Shown: piece by piece, positions 5,668-12,684 of the stretch | Layout of the letters: every line of letters starts with the position of its first letter | How positions within the stretch are numbered: position 1 is the first letter of the stretch | Assembly (NCBI GenBank): GCA_049509675.1 | Contig: JBEKZQ010000147.1 | Span: forward strand, 1 to 13,211 | Source of the DNA: JBEKZQ01 sp049509675 | Lineage (GTDB): Bacteria > Planctomycetota > Planctomycetia > Pirellulales > Thermoguttaceae | Direction: 5' to 3' | Length of the DNA: 13,211 nucleotides | Position numbers and translations under genes: made by a program | Notes under the pieces: model-generated | What the model was told of the DNA's origin: nothing | Seen by the model: only the letters and a program-made list of their open reading frames with translations | Database searches by the model: none

Positions 5668-7923
5668 TTACTTCTGGGAGAACGTGGCGATTTCCAATTC
5701 GGCCGGCTTCTCCCGGGCGGGCGTGAAGCGGACCGTCCAACCGTCGTCCACACCGCGGTTGGGCACGATGCGCACCGCCAGGCCGTGGCACTTGGCGCCG
5801 CCGGCCCAGGAGCGCACCGCGCGGGTCACGTCGATCTCGTAGCGCCGCGGCGGCGAAAACGCCGCACCGTTGCCCTTGGCGACGGTCGTGGTGCCCACGC
5901 TCTGCCCAAGCTTCGCGAAATCGTACGGCTCCTCTGCCTCGAACGGTCCGTCGAGCATCACGGCCGCGACCTGCATCGGCGCCTTGTCATGGGCCTCCTC
6001 GACGTACAGCACGAGCTTGGCCGAGGCCAGGTCGTCGAGCTTGGGCAGCTTGCCGGCATCGAAATCGACGAGCATGACCCAGGCGTCGGAGTTGTCCTTC
6101 AGCCACTTGACGAACTGGTGCTTGAATACCTGCCCCTTCTTCGTCACATAGGCGACCTTCGTGACGGGCAGCACCGTGCTTTGCGTGGCCCGCGCAGGCG
6201 CGGCCGGCGGCAGTTGCGTGCCGATCAGCCACGGGCTGGGCAGCGTCGCCAGTTCCTCGTTCGCGCCAACCCTGGGCGTGGTAGCGGGCGCGGGCAAGGA
6301 GGCCGGCGACTGGCCCGGAGCGAGCACCTCGCGGCGCACAAACAGCATCCGCGGATAGACCGGGTAGCGGCCCTTGGGCGTCGGGCAGTCGATCTCGAAC
6401 TTCGCCGGGAGGTCGCCGGCGGCGAACGTCTTCTGCACGCACGTTTCCGTTTCGTCCCAGGTGGCGTCGTGCGCCTTGGCGATCTCCTTGTCCTCGTCGT
6501 ACATCTCGGCGAACGACTTGCGGCGGCTGCCCAACCGGTAGGCATACGTGACCACCAGCTTGTTGGCGCCCAGCGCCTTGGGATCGGCCACGGAAACCGT
6601 CACCACGTTTTTGCCTGGCGACAGGTAGGGCAGGGCGCCGGAATTGTTCTGCACGATGGCGTCCAACTTCAATGCCTTGAGCGATTCCTTGAAGGTGATC
6701 TTGACCTGCGCGGCCACGTGGCCGCGCACGGCGGCGGTGAAGTCCTTCAGGTCGGCGGCCTTGAACGTCTTGCCGGCGTCGGTGGAGACTTCGACCGTAT
6801 CGGCGCCGATCGCCTCGCCGTTGGCCTTCGTCAAGATATACGGGCTGGACAGATCGACCACGACCACGCCCGGCTTGCCGCTTTCGGCGGGAACGAGTGA
6901 CTTGCCGGCGTATTTCACATTTTCCGCCGAGAGAAACGACTGGAGCACCGCGTCGCTGGAGAAGTCGGGGTTAAAGCTGAGCATGCCGTTGGCGTAGCTG
7001 CGCGCCGGCTTGCTCTTGACGTACGGCTCCAGCACCAGCCCAATGCCCGGGTCGTTGCGCGTGTCCTTGTGGCCGCCGCAGGTGTGGGCGGGCGGGCGCT
7101 TGCTGTCGCCCCAGTACCAGGCGTCGGGCAGGGCATCCCAGGTGTTGGTCAGCGCGAAGCCGGGGGCGAGGTTGACGGCGGCCGAGTAGCCGTTGTCGGC
7201 GTGGACGATGCCCGCCCAGCCTTCGTCGGGCCCGCCGCGATGGTGCGTCTTCAGCCCGTCGATCACGCCCTCCAACTCGTCGCCGCAACTCAACAGCGCG
7301 GGGGCCAGCCAGTACACGGTGTTGCCGTAGCGGCCGAACTGGTTGTTCTTGGCATAGACGCACTTGCGGGCCTGGTCGAGCACGAAGGCGTTCTTCACCA
7401 GTTCCTCGGAGTTGTTGGTCAATTCGTCTTCGCCGGCGATGGTGCGTCCGCCCGGGGCGCTGGCGTCGGGCTTCCAGGCGTAGAACTTCAGGAATGCGTC
7501 GAGGTAGTGCCACTGGCCGTCGTAATTGGCCTCGACCGTGGTGTGCCCGTTCCAGCCGACGAAGCGCCAGCCCCAGCCGAGTTGCCGCCACAAGGCCGAC
7601 TCCTCGGAGTGCAGGCCGCCGCAGAGGCTCCAGCCGTAGCAGTTGATTTCCTTGAGCACGGGCAACCCGCCCGGCTCGCCCGGATAGGCGAAATGATAGT
7701 GGCTCAACTGCATGAAATTGTAGATGGCCACTGCCTTCTCGTCGTTGGTCTTGCACTCTCGCGTGATCGACTGGACGATCGACTTGAGGCTGGAGCAGTC
7801 GGGGGCCTTATCGGGCAGGACTTTGATCGCGGCGACCTGTGCCGGGGATGCGGCTGCCGGGGCGGCCGTTGCAATTAGGGCGGCGGCCATTACGGCCCAA
7901 CACGTCATCATGCGGGGTGACAC
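5668..7923 (-). CDS. Secreted transglutaminase-like protein with C-terminal DNRLRE-like domain
   Basis: 751 aa exported protein. It begins with a GTG codon at 7923: AAGGAG lies 6 nt upstream (complement of 7930-7935), whereas the Met codons four and five residues later would sit too far away. A signal peptide spans about residues 1-26 (ending in AAPAAAS). A transglutaminase-like core follows, with NCYGWSLCGGLHSEES (C101 as likely nucleophile, C95 an alternative), WNGHTTVEA (H127) and WHYLDAF (D142), the Cys-His-Asp order of the family. The middle part (about 300-470) looks like beta-sandwich modules. The last 180 residues (LVDFDAG..SAKLVLYVEE..YEIDVTRAVRSWAGG..LAVRIVP) match the DNRLRE/CBM96-like pattern of surface proteins. 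Peptidase, deamidase and crosslinking activity are all possible. It heads the operon with the beta-helix gene, so the two may act on the same envelope or extracellular material. Confidence 0.8.
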   Translation of the reverse strand: MSPRMMTCWAVMAAALIATAAPAAASPAQVAAIKVLPDKAPDCSSLKSIVQSITRECKTNDEKAVAIYNFMQLSHYHFAYPGEPGGLPVLKEINCYGWSLCGGLHSEESALWRQLGWGWRFVGWNGHTTVEANYDGQWHYLDAFLKFYAWKPDASAPGGRTIAGEDELTNNSEELVKNAFVLDQARKCVYAKNNQFGRYGNTVYWLAPALLSCGDELEGVIDGLKTHHRGGPDEGWAGIVHADNGYSAAVNLAPGFALTNTWDALPDAWYWGDSKRPPAHTCGGHKDTRNDPGIGLVLEPYVKSKPARSYANGMLSFNPDFSSDAVLQSFLSAENVKYAGKSLVPAESGKPGVVVVDLSSPYILTKANGEAIGADTVEVSTDAGKTFKAADLKDFTAAVRGHVAAQVKITFKESLKALKLDAIVQNNSGALPYLSPGKNVVTVSVADPKALGANKLVVTYAYRLGSRRKSFAEMYDEDKEIAKAHDATWDETETCVQKTFAAGDLPAKFEIDCPTPKGRYPVYPRMLFVRREVLAPGQSPASLPAPATTPRVGANEELATLPSPWLIGTQLPPAAPARATQSTVLPVTKVAYVTKKGQVFKHQFVKWLKDNSDAWVMLVDFDAGKLPKLDDLASAKLVLYVEEAHDKAPMQVAAVMLDGPFEAEEPYDFAKLGQSVGTTTVAKGNGAAFSPPRRYEIDVTRAVRSWAGGAKCHGLAVRIVPNRGVDDGWTVRFTPAREKPAELEIATFSQK

Positions 7924-7929
7924 TTGCTT

Positions 7930-7935
7930 CTCCTT
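7930..7935 (-). promoter_or_regulatory. Shine-Dalgarno AAGGAG deciding a GTG start
   Basis: AAGGAG on the minus strand lies 6 nt before the GTG at 7923. The spacing favours this GTG over the downstream ATG pair of the same frame. Confidence 0.7.
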
Positions 7936-7976
7936 TGCTGTGGCGGGAACAAACGGGCGGGTGGGTAGGGACGGTT

Positions 7977-8022
7977 GTAGGGCGGACTTCAGTCCACCTG
8001 GGCGGAATGAATTCCGCCCTAC
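7977..8022. repeat. Branched palindromic repeat (GTAGGGCGGA family)
   Basis: Outer arms GTAGGGCGGA (7977-7986) and TCCGCCCTAC (8013-8022) are perfect reverse complements. Between and partly within them lie two smaller hairpins: GGACT-TC-AGTCC (7984-7995) and GGGCGGAAT-GA-ATTCCGCCC (8000-8019). The element can thus fold as one long arm or as two side hairpins. It looks like a small non-coding REP or MITE element. Confidence 0.65.
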
Positions 8023-8192
8023 GATCGAGCACCTCCAATATATAGGCAGTCTTGGCAGCCCGCCACAAGGAACTCAGGAGAATTGAAAAAGTCGGCGTGT
8101 CAAGTGCCCCCCATTTTTATGCCCACCCATATTCTTGTCGACGCTCCACCGTGAGATGGATAGATTGCCGCCGCACTTCCTGGCAATCGCAC

Positions 8193-8221
8193 TTGTATCC
8201 CACGGCGACATCGGTTATGAT
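8193..8221 (+). promoter_or_regulatory. Sigma70-like promoter for the lipoprotein gene
   Basis: TTGTAT (8193-8198) and TATGAT (8216-8221) are separated by exactly 17 bp and lie about 55 bp before the chosen ATG. This would leave a 5' leader of roughly 49 nt. It is predicted only from the match to the consensus. Confidence 0.45.
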
Positions 8222-8276
8222 TCGCCCCCTCTTCTGCGGAAATCACATCCAAATCAGACCCGAACCTTTCGCACCG

Positions 8277-9620
8277 ATGGGCCGAGCAAGTCACAAGCTG
8301 GTGTGGGTCGTTGCCGGCATGCTCTTAGGCGGCTGCGTTTCGTCGCCCTGGTCGTCTTCGCGATCGGCCGACAGCAGGCCGGCGCCGCCGGCGAGTCGTG
8401 CGGCCCAGGCCCCACCGCCCGCCCCGCCCGCCACGACCCCCGGTACTCCACCGCCCCAGGCATTGCAACAGGTGATGGCCGAGTTGGAACAGTTGGGCAC
8501 TCTCGACCCGCAGGCGCGCGAGAAACTGATTGCCGACCTGAAGCAGGCCGATCCGAGTCTGTGGCCCCTGGTGTTGCAGCAATATCGGGCCGCCCTGGCC
8601 TATCGCCGCCAGGTCGAACAGCGAAGCCCGTCCGGCGGCGGTCCGCTGCGCCCCGGCGAACTGGCGGCGGCGCCGCCGAGTCAAAACGGGGACGGCAGTC
8701 AAAACGGGGACGCAGCTAGTATTGGCAAGGTGGGAGTCGATAACGCCGCCAAGACTAATTGCGTCCCCGGTTCCGCACCTGATAACGCCGGAAGAACTAG
8801 CTGCGTCCCCGTTTCTGCCGCCGTTCCCTCCGCCAAACCGGCAGAGCCGGCGAAAGCGGTGGAACCGCCGGGCGCGGTCCAGCGGGCCTCCTACGACGCG
8901 CCCGTGCCCGCCACGTGGCAGGCGCATCTGGCGGCGGCCATCGAACAGATCGAGGCCCAGGACAAGGCGTCGCCCAAGGGCGAGAGCGATGCGGGCCGCG
9001 AGGCCCGGCTGCGCATGCTCTATCTGCTGGCCGGCCGGCGGGAAGAGGCGATGCGGCCCATTCCCGCCGCCGCTTCCGCCACGCAGGATTATTGGGCCAA
9101 GCAACTCTATGGCCTTTCCACCTGGCTGGATACGGAGCGGAACCCGGACCCCATGCGCCGTGCGGCCGACACGAAACGGATCCTCAGCGAGGCGATTGCC
9201 CACTTGGGAGAATCGGCCCCGCTGGTGGTCCGCAACATGGCCTTTTGCACGGCCGTGCAAAGCTACGGCTCGATTACACCCTTCAAGAAATGCGAGTTCG
9301 CTCCCGATCAGGAGGTGCTGCTCTACGCCGAGGTCGAGAACTTCATGGCCGAGCCCACGCCGAAGGGTTTTCACACTTCGCTCAAGAGCAGTTACCAGAT
9401 CCTCGACAATCGCGGCCAGCGGGTCGCAGAAAACGAATTCCCGGCCACCGAGGAAACGTGCCAGAACCAGCGCCGCGACTTCTTCATCGGCTATCACGTG
9501 CATCTGCCCAAGCGGATCTATCCGGGCAAACACACGCTGCTGCTGACGATCGTCGACCTGCAGAGCCAGAAGGTCGGGCAATCGTCGGTCGAGTTCACCG
9601 TCAAGGGCGGTGAAGAGTAG
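8277..9620 (+). CDS. Predicted lipoprotein of unknown function with a REP-like repeat translated in frame
   Basis: 447 aa. The ATG at 8277 was chosen because it begins a lipoprotein signal peptide: MGRASHK, a hydrophobic core, then LLGGC with the lipidated Cys at residue 20. After it comes a Ser/Pro/Ala-rich linker (21-62), a helical segment (62-115) and a low-complexity stretch. Residues 135-180 are encoded by a cluster of direct and inverted repeats (8679-8814) and read SQNGDGSQNGDA, then twice DNA-x-x-T-x-C-VP-x-SA. A helical part (205-312) and a beta-rich C-terminal domain (about 315-445, from VVRNMAFCTAVQSYG to SSVEFTVKG) follow. The C-terminal domain looks conserved but I cannot name a family. 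The protein probably sits on a membrane facing the periplasm-like space. The repeat insertion keeps the frame and adds two cysteines, so it was tolerated. Confidence 0.78.
   Translation: MGRASHKLVWVVAGMLLGGCVSSPWSSSRSADSRPAPPASRAAQAPPPAPPATTPGTPPPQALQQVMAELEQLGTLDPQAREKLIADLKQADPSLWPLVLQQYRAALAYRRQVEQRSPSGGGPLRPGELAAAPPSQNGDGSQNGDAASIGKVGVDNAAKTNCVPGSAPDNAGRTSCVPVSAAVPSAKPAEPAKAVEPPGAVQRASYDAPVPATWQAHLAAAIEQIEAQDKASPKGESDAGREARLRMLYLLAGRREEAMRPIPAAASATQDYWAKQLYGLSTWLDTERNPDPMRRAADTKRILSEAIAHLGESAPLVVRNMAFCTAVQSYGSITPFKKCEFAPDQEVLLYAEVENFMAEPTPKGFHTSLKSSYQILDNRGQRVAENEFPATEETCQNQRRDFFIGYHVHLPKRIYPGKHTLLLTIVDLQSQKVGQSSVEFTVKGGEE
8679..8814. repeat. REP-like inverted and direct repeat cluster inside a coding sequence
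   Basis: AAACGGGGACGCAGCTAGT (8702-8720) and its perfect reverse complement (8796-8814) form a 19-bp inverted pair around 75 nt. The left arm is preceded by a direct duplicate: AGTCAAAACGGGGACG occurs at 8679-8694 and 8697-8712 (period 18). The right arm is also duplicated: GATAACGCCG followed by ACTA-x-x-TGCGTCCCCG occurs from 8739 and from 8781 (period 42). Both periods are multiples of three, so the lipoprotein frame survives. The arrangement of two converging pairs resembles a BIME. Confidence 0.8.
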
Positions 9621-9859
9621 GGGAAGGTGGTGGGACCGTTATTTGCACGGACGGTTCGTGACGCCTTTCCCCCTTCCGAAAAATGCCAACTCCCGCCGCT
9701 ATAAGGTGCAGCGGATGGTCCGGTAGCTCGTCATGCACCTCCAAGCGATTTCATTCTCCGGTCTGCCTCCCGGGAAACATCACGTAAGACACGGATGACC
9801 TCCAAAAATGGAACCTGGAATAAAGGCCCAACACCATCGGTTGGGATTACGCCACCGAT

Positions 9860-10504
9860 TCAAATCGGCAATGCCGAGTATACGGATTGCGCGATATCAA
9901 GTTGTCGATTCGCTCGAACGAGTAATGAACGGAAGTCGGGTGGTAGAACATCCGGGAAGAGCTGCATTAGTCTATCGAAACGGTTTTGTACCTGACGGAG
10001 ACCCTCGACGAATAGGGGCAGGAAGTGACGATATGTATCCTCCGCGTACTTCGGAATCCGAAGTTCAGCCAAGCCCCAGATATCCGTGAACTCACCCGGC
10101 TTACCAACCGGTAAATTGGGTTCTGCCAGAGACATGAAGTGATTTCTCCATCTATGGCAATCAAGGATGGCTTCAAGGAAGGCTTCCGACGCCAGTTCCA
10201 ATTTGCCGGGCGCATCTGCGGAAGGTTTCAGCCGGAGCTTTGCTATCTCCCGCCAACTTGAGTTGTAAAGTCGAATCAGTTCGGGAGTGAGGTTCCGGGC
10301 GAAGGCTCCGGTCGTATGTGCATCGCTGTGGCAGTGTAAGCAAATCACCGCCAAGTTTTCAAGTGTATTGTTGGATGGGTCTTCGTCGATATGATGAATC
10401 TGGACTTTGTGCTTCTCCATGCGGCAAACGCAACAGGTGCGGTCAGAGGCAAACATGACCTCTGCTGCTAGATGATCGGGGATCGGGACGCGCTCCTTGG
10501 CCAT
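9860..10504 (-). CDS. HNH endonuclease-domain protein
   Basis: 214 aa. The N-terminal part is an HNH (beta-beta-alpha metal) nuclease with structural zinc Cys pairs C24-x2-C27 and C55-x2-C58. The catalytic pattern is IHHIDEDPSNNTLENLAVICLHCHSDAH: H37/H38, D40, N50 and H59. About 140 further residues are mainly helical, and I recognise no known domain in them. The N-terminal order places the nuclease first, unlike restriction enzymes with a C-terminal HNH. The ATG at 10504 starts directly before the domain; no good Shine-Dalgarno sequence is visible. The gene is slightly richer in A+T than its neighbours, with no modification or immunity partner beside it. Possible roles are an orphan defence nuclease or a nuclease from a lost mobile element. 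It lies 48 bp after the slipin stop on the same strand. Confidence 0.75.
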   Translation of the reverse strand: MAKERVPIPDHLAAEVMFASDRTCCVCRMEKHKVQIHHIDEDPSNNTLENLAVICLHCHSDAHTTGAFARNLTPELIRLYNSSWREIAKLRLKPSADAPGKLELASEAFLEAILDCHRWRNHFMSLAEPNLPVGKPGEFTDIWGLAELRIPKYAEDTYRHFLPLFVEGLRQVQNRFDRLMQLFPDVLPPDFRSLLVRANRQLDIAQSVYSALPI

Positions 10505-10552
10505 ATGCGGATCGTTTACCTCATGCGTCGCGCGGGTGCCGGCCCGCCATTC

Positions 10553-11335
10553 TCAGCTCGGCGGAGCGACCTTCTTCACGTATTCCATGAGTTCGATCGG
10601 GACTGCCAGCAACACGGTGTTCGAGGCGCTGGGGCCGAGCCCGTCGATCGTCTGCAAGGTCCGCAGTTGCATGGCGCCGGGGCTGCGGCTCATGGTGGCT
10701 GCCGCGGCCGCCAGGTTCTCGGCGGCGAGCTTATCGCCTTCCGCCTTGGTGATCGTGGCCCGCTTTTCCCGCTCGGCCCCGGCCTGGCGCGACATGATCT
10801 TCTTCAACTCCTCCGGCATGTCGATGTCTTGCAGCCGGATGGCGGTCACGTGCAGACCCCATTCCCGCGAGTCGGCTTCCACGTGCTGCCCCACCTGTCC
10901 GGCGATTTGTTCGCGCTCGGCCAGCAGCTCGTCGAGGGTCATGCCGCCGACCACGTCGCGCAAGGCGCTTTGGGCCAGTTGCCCAACCGCCAGGGCGTAA
11001 TCTTGAATTTTCATGACGGCGTCCTCGGCGTTCGCCACGCGATAGAACAAGACGCTGTCGATCGTTACCGGCACGTTGTCGCGCGTGATGACCTCTTGCT
11101 GGCGGACGTGGTGGGTGAGCACGCGCGTGTCGATCATGCGGACCCGATCGATTACCGGCACGATGACGAAAACGCCGGGCCCCCGGATTCCGTGGAACCC
11201 GCCAAGCCGCAGCACGACGGCGCGCTGCCACTGATTGGCCACTTTGATCGCACTGGCGTAACCGTCAAAGAATCGCCAGTGCCTTTCACAGCCCCAGTCC
11301 CGCTGCCGGGCCAAGTTGCGAACCACGATAAACAA
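10553..11335 (-). CDS. Slipin/stomatin-like SPFH-domain protein with atypical N-terminus
   Basis: The SPFH core is clear from residue 29: SAIKVANQWQRAVVLRLG, GIRGPGVFVIVPVIDRV, then VITRDNVPVTIDSVLFYRV and the helical arm (RQAGAEREKRATITKAEGDKLAAENL). It ends LLAVPIELMEYVKK. This is a stomatin/slipin, a membrane-associated scaffold that often acts with NfeD or proteases; no such partner is adjacent here. What is odd is the front. Slipins normally begin with a hydrophobic anchor, but here residues 1-28 (MFIVVRNLARQRDWGCERHW..) are charged and unrelated, no ATG occurs before residue 67, and the first possible start is a TTG at 11335. An inverted repeat (11251-11258/11274-11281) lies in this region. 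The 5' end may therefore be rearranged or the gene broken; the core reading frame itself is intact. Confidence 0.75.
   Translation of the reverse strand: MFIVVRNLARQRDWGCERHWRFFDGYASAIKVANQWQRAVVLRLGGFHGIRGPGVFVIVPVIDRVRMIDTRVLTHHVRQQEVITRDNVPVTIDSVLFYRVANAEDAVMKIQDYALAVGQLAQSALRDVVGGMTLDELLAEREQIAGQVGQHVEADSREWGLHVTAIRLQDIDMPEELKKIMSRQAGAEREKRATITKAEGDKLAAENLAAAAATMSRSPGAMQLRTLQTIDGLGPSASNTVLLAVPIELMEYVKKVAPPS
11251..11281. repeat. 8-bp inverted repeat at the slipin 5' end
   Basis: CACTGGCG (11251-11258) and CGCCAGTG (11274-11281) are perfect reverse complements around 15 nt. They fall exactly where the slipin sequence stops resembling its family. Confidence 0.5.
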
Positions 11336-11416
11336 GGCGGGGCAAGACCGGGAGGCGGCGTGGTCGCCAGGCCAGCGTGGCTGAAGTTCTCGTGGCGGTC
11401 TCTGAACGACCCAATG

Positions 11417-11470
11417 AAAAGGCCCGGCGGGGCCTTCGAGCCGTTTGGCCTACCAGACCCGCCGGGCCTT
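11417..11470 (-). terminator. Strong intrinsic terminator closing the DGR transcript
   Basis: On the minus strand AAGGCCCGGCGGG (11470-11458) pairs perfectly over 13 bp with CCCGCCGGGCCTT (11431-11419), followed by TTTT. A shorter 7-bp stem, AAGGCCC-CGCC-GGGCCTT (11436-11419), is an alternative. It ends the RT/template-repeat transcript before the slipin gene. Confidence 0.75.
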
Positions 11471-11560
11471 GCGGTTTTGCCCCAGCGTAACGCTGCTTAC
11501 ACCGGGGACGGGACCTTGTCCTGTTCGGCGGACGTGTTCCGCTTTCCGTCGAGCTTGGGA
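11437..11560 (-). ncRNA. Putative DGR spacer RNA 3' of the template repeat
   Basis: A non-coding stretch of about 120 nt lies between the end of the template repeat and the terminator. In characterised DGRs the template is transcribed with a downstream spacer that folds and lets the RT start cDNA synthesis. The position here fits such a role. Short stems such as CAGCG-TTA-CGCTG (complement of 11483-11495) are visible. The frame running through it continues from the template, but its sequence is not protein-like. Confidence 0.45.
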
Positions 11561-11678
11561 GGCACGGAAGCCCAGGTTGTTGTTACGGTTCCCGGGCTCG
11601 TTGTTGTTGCGGTTCGCCGACCGGCAGTTCCTCGCCGGGTTGTTCCAGCTACCGCCGCGATTCACGCGGTTCGAGCCT
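11561..11678 (-). other. DGR template repeat (TR)
   Basis: Read on the minus strand, this segment translates to GSNRVNRGGSWNNPARNCRS, then a run rich in Asn (ANRNNNEPGNRNNN) and LGFRA. This is the C-terminal end of an FGE-sulfatase/SUMF1 fold (RGGSW and GFR are its marks) detached from any such gene. Eleven of the 23 codons between 11576 and 11644 are AAC. AAC codons are the hallmark of DGR templates, because adenine mutagenesis during cDNA synthesis then changes amino acids without creating stops. The segment directly follows a DGR-type RT, and its first codons overlap the RT's last ones (RT stop at 11662-11664). Exact borders cannot be set without the matching variable repeat, which is not in the window; I give the span with FGE-like coding sense. 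Confidence 0.85.
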
Positions 11679-12684
11679 CCTTCGGACAAGACCCCTCGAT
11701 GCTTTCAATCACGCGGCGACGGAAACGCATGCTCTCCGCCCGCCGCACGAACGCCAAGAGCGGTTCGACGTGGCGGGCGGTCTCCTCCTCGGTCCATCGA
11801 CCGCTCATGTAGTTGCCGTGGTATTGCGCCATCTTGCGGCGAAAACGACTTCGGCTCCGGGCGGCCAAGCGGACGTGCCCAGGATACACGCGGTAGCCGA
11901 GGAAGGTCATGCCGCCAGAACATCCGTTCAAGCAGACCGGCTTCATCTCCAACCCGAGCGATCCGCTCAGGAACCCAGCGATTTCACGCCCGACTTGCCG
12001 CAACCGGTCCTTTTCTGAATCCCACACGACGAAGTCGTCCATGTACCGCACATACCTATGGCACGCGAGCGATTGCTTGCAGTAATGATCCAGCACGCCC
12101 AGGTAATGATTGGCGAAGAACTGGCTGGTCAGGTTTCCCAGCGGCAGCCCCCGGCCCGGCGAGTTCTCATAGCTGTCGATCACGCCGTCCAGCAGCGCGA
12201 GCACGCGCGGGTCCTTGAAACGGCGGCGCAGCAGCGACTTCAACACGCCGTGATCGACGCTGTCAAAATACTTCCGCACGTCCATCTTCAAGTGCCAGTC
12301 GCCCGGTCGAGTAAAACGAACCGCGCGGGCAATCGCCGCGTCCAGGCCCTTGCCTCTTCGGCAGGCGTAGCTGTCGTCGATCTGATACGCCTCGAAGTGC
12401 GATTCGAGGACGTTCATCATCGCGTGGTGCGCCACCCGGTCGCGGAAAGGGGCGGCACAGATTGTCCGCTCCTTCGGATCGTAGACCTTGAACGTGCGGT
12501 ACGGTCCCCAACGAACTGAACCGGCCAACAACTCTGTATGCAGGACGCGCAACCGTGCGTCCAACTCAGACTGGAATCGCAGAACCTCCGCCTTCGCCCG
12601 CTTCGCCTTAGAAGCCTTCCAGAACGCCAGTCGCAGATTGTCCGCATCGGCGATCCGTTCAATCAGGTTTCCTGCCCGCTTCAT
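11662..12684 (-). CDS. DGR-type reverse transcriptase
   Basis: 340 aa, the compact size of DGR reverse transcriptases. Motifs in order: YRTFKVYDPKER (62-73), RVAHHAMMNVLE (83-94), KMDVRKYFDS with the first catalytic Asp D135, LPLGNLTSQFFANHYL (180-195), RYMDDFVVW with Asp216 and Asp217 (YMDD 214-217), and FLGYRVYPG (261-269). LGNLTSQ replaces the QGxxxSP of group II intron and retron enzymes and is diagnostic for DGR RTs. No maturase or endonuclease domain follows. It copies the template repeat RNA into an adenine-mutagenised cDNA. The ATG at 12684 was chosen over a start at 12732 because it reduces overlap with the HRDC gene to 26 nt and begins MKRAGNLIERI, a sensible N-terminus. The gene's 3' end overlaps the template repeat. 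Confidence 0.9.
   Translation of the reverse strand: MKRAGNLIERIADADNLRLAFWKASKAKRAKAEVLRFQSELDARLRVLHTELLAGSVRWGPYRTFKVYDPKERTICAAPFRDRVAHHAMMNVLESHFEAYQIDDSYACRRGKGLDAAIARAVRFTRPGDWHLKMDVRKYFDSVDHGVLKSLLRRRFKDPRVLALLDGVIDSYENSPGRGLPLGNLTSQFFANHYLGVLDHYCKQSLACHRYVRYMDDFVVWDSEKDRLRQVGREIAGFLSGSLGLEMKPVCLNGCSGGMTFLGYRVYPGHVRLAARSRSRFRRKMAQYHGNYMSGRWTEEETARHVEPLLAFVRRAESMRFRRRVIESIEGSCPKEARTA

Larger units (their letters stand above)
7924..8276. other. 353-bp divergent intergenic region
   Basis: This separates the minus-strand transglutaminase operon from the plus-strand lipoprotein gene. It holds the minus-strand Shine-Dalgarno sequence (7930-7935), a branched palindromic repeat (7977-8022) and a sigma70-like promoter toward the lipoprotein (8193-8221). 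The stretch 8023-8190 shows nothing else I can name; a frame running through it from 8052 into the lipoprotein has no protein-like features before 8277. Confidence 0.6.

Noticed and set aside
4374..5726. 450-codon open frame on the plus strand
   Set aside because: Antisense to the beta-helix gene, which has a signal peptide and family repeats; composition is typical of a shadow frame.
8679..8814. CRISPR array
   Set aside because: The repeats are few, partly inverted, unevenly spaced and translated in frame; there are no cas genes.
11450..11689. Short frame that could be called an FGE/SUMF1 protein
   Set aside because: It has only the FGE C-terminal segment, a TTG as the only start, an overlap with the RT, and a non-protein-like end. 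It is better explained as the DGR template repeat plus spacer.
10472..11812. 446-codon open frame on the plus strand
   Set aside because: Antisense to the slipin, the template repeat and the end of the RT; no domain is visible and it crosses a strong terminator.
11662..12684. Reverse transcriptase as part of a group II intron or retron
   Set aside because: There is no maturase X domain or endonuclease and no intron domain V-like hairpin seen nearby. The LGNLTSQ motif and the adjacent AAC-rich template point to a DGR.
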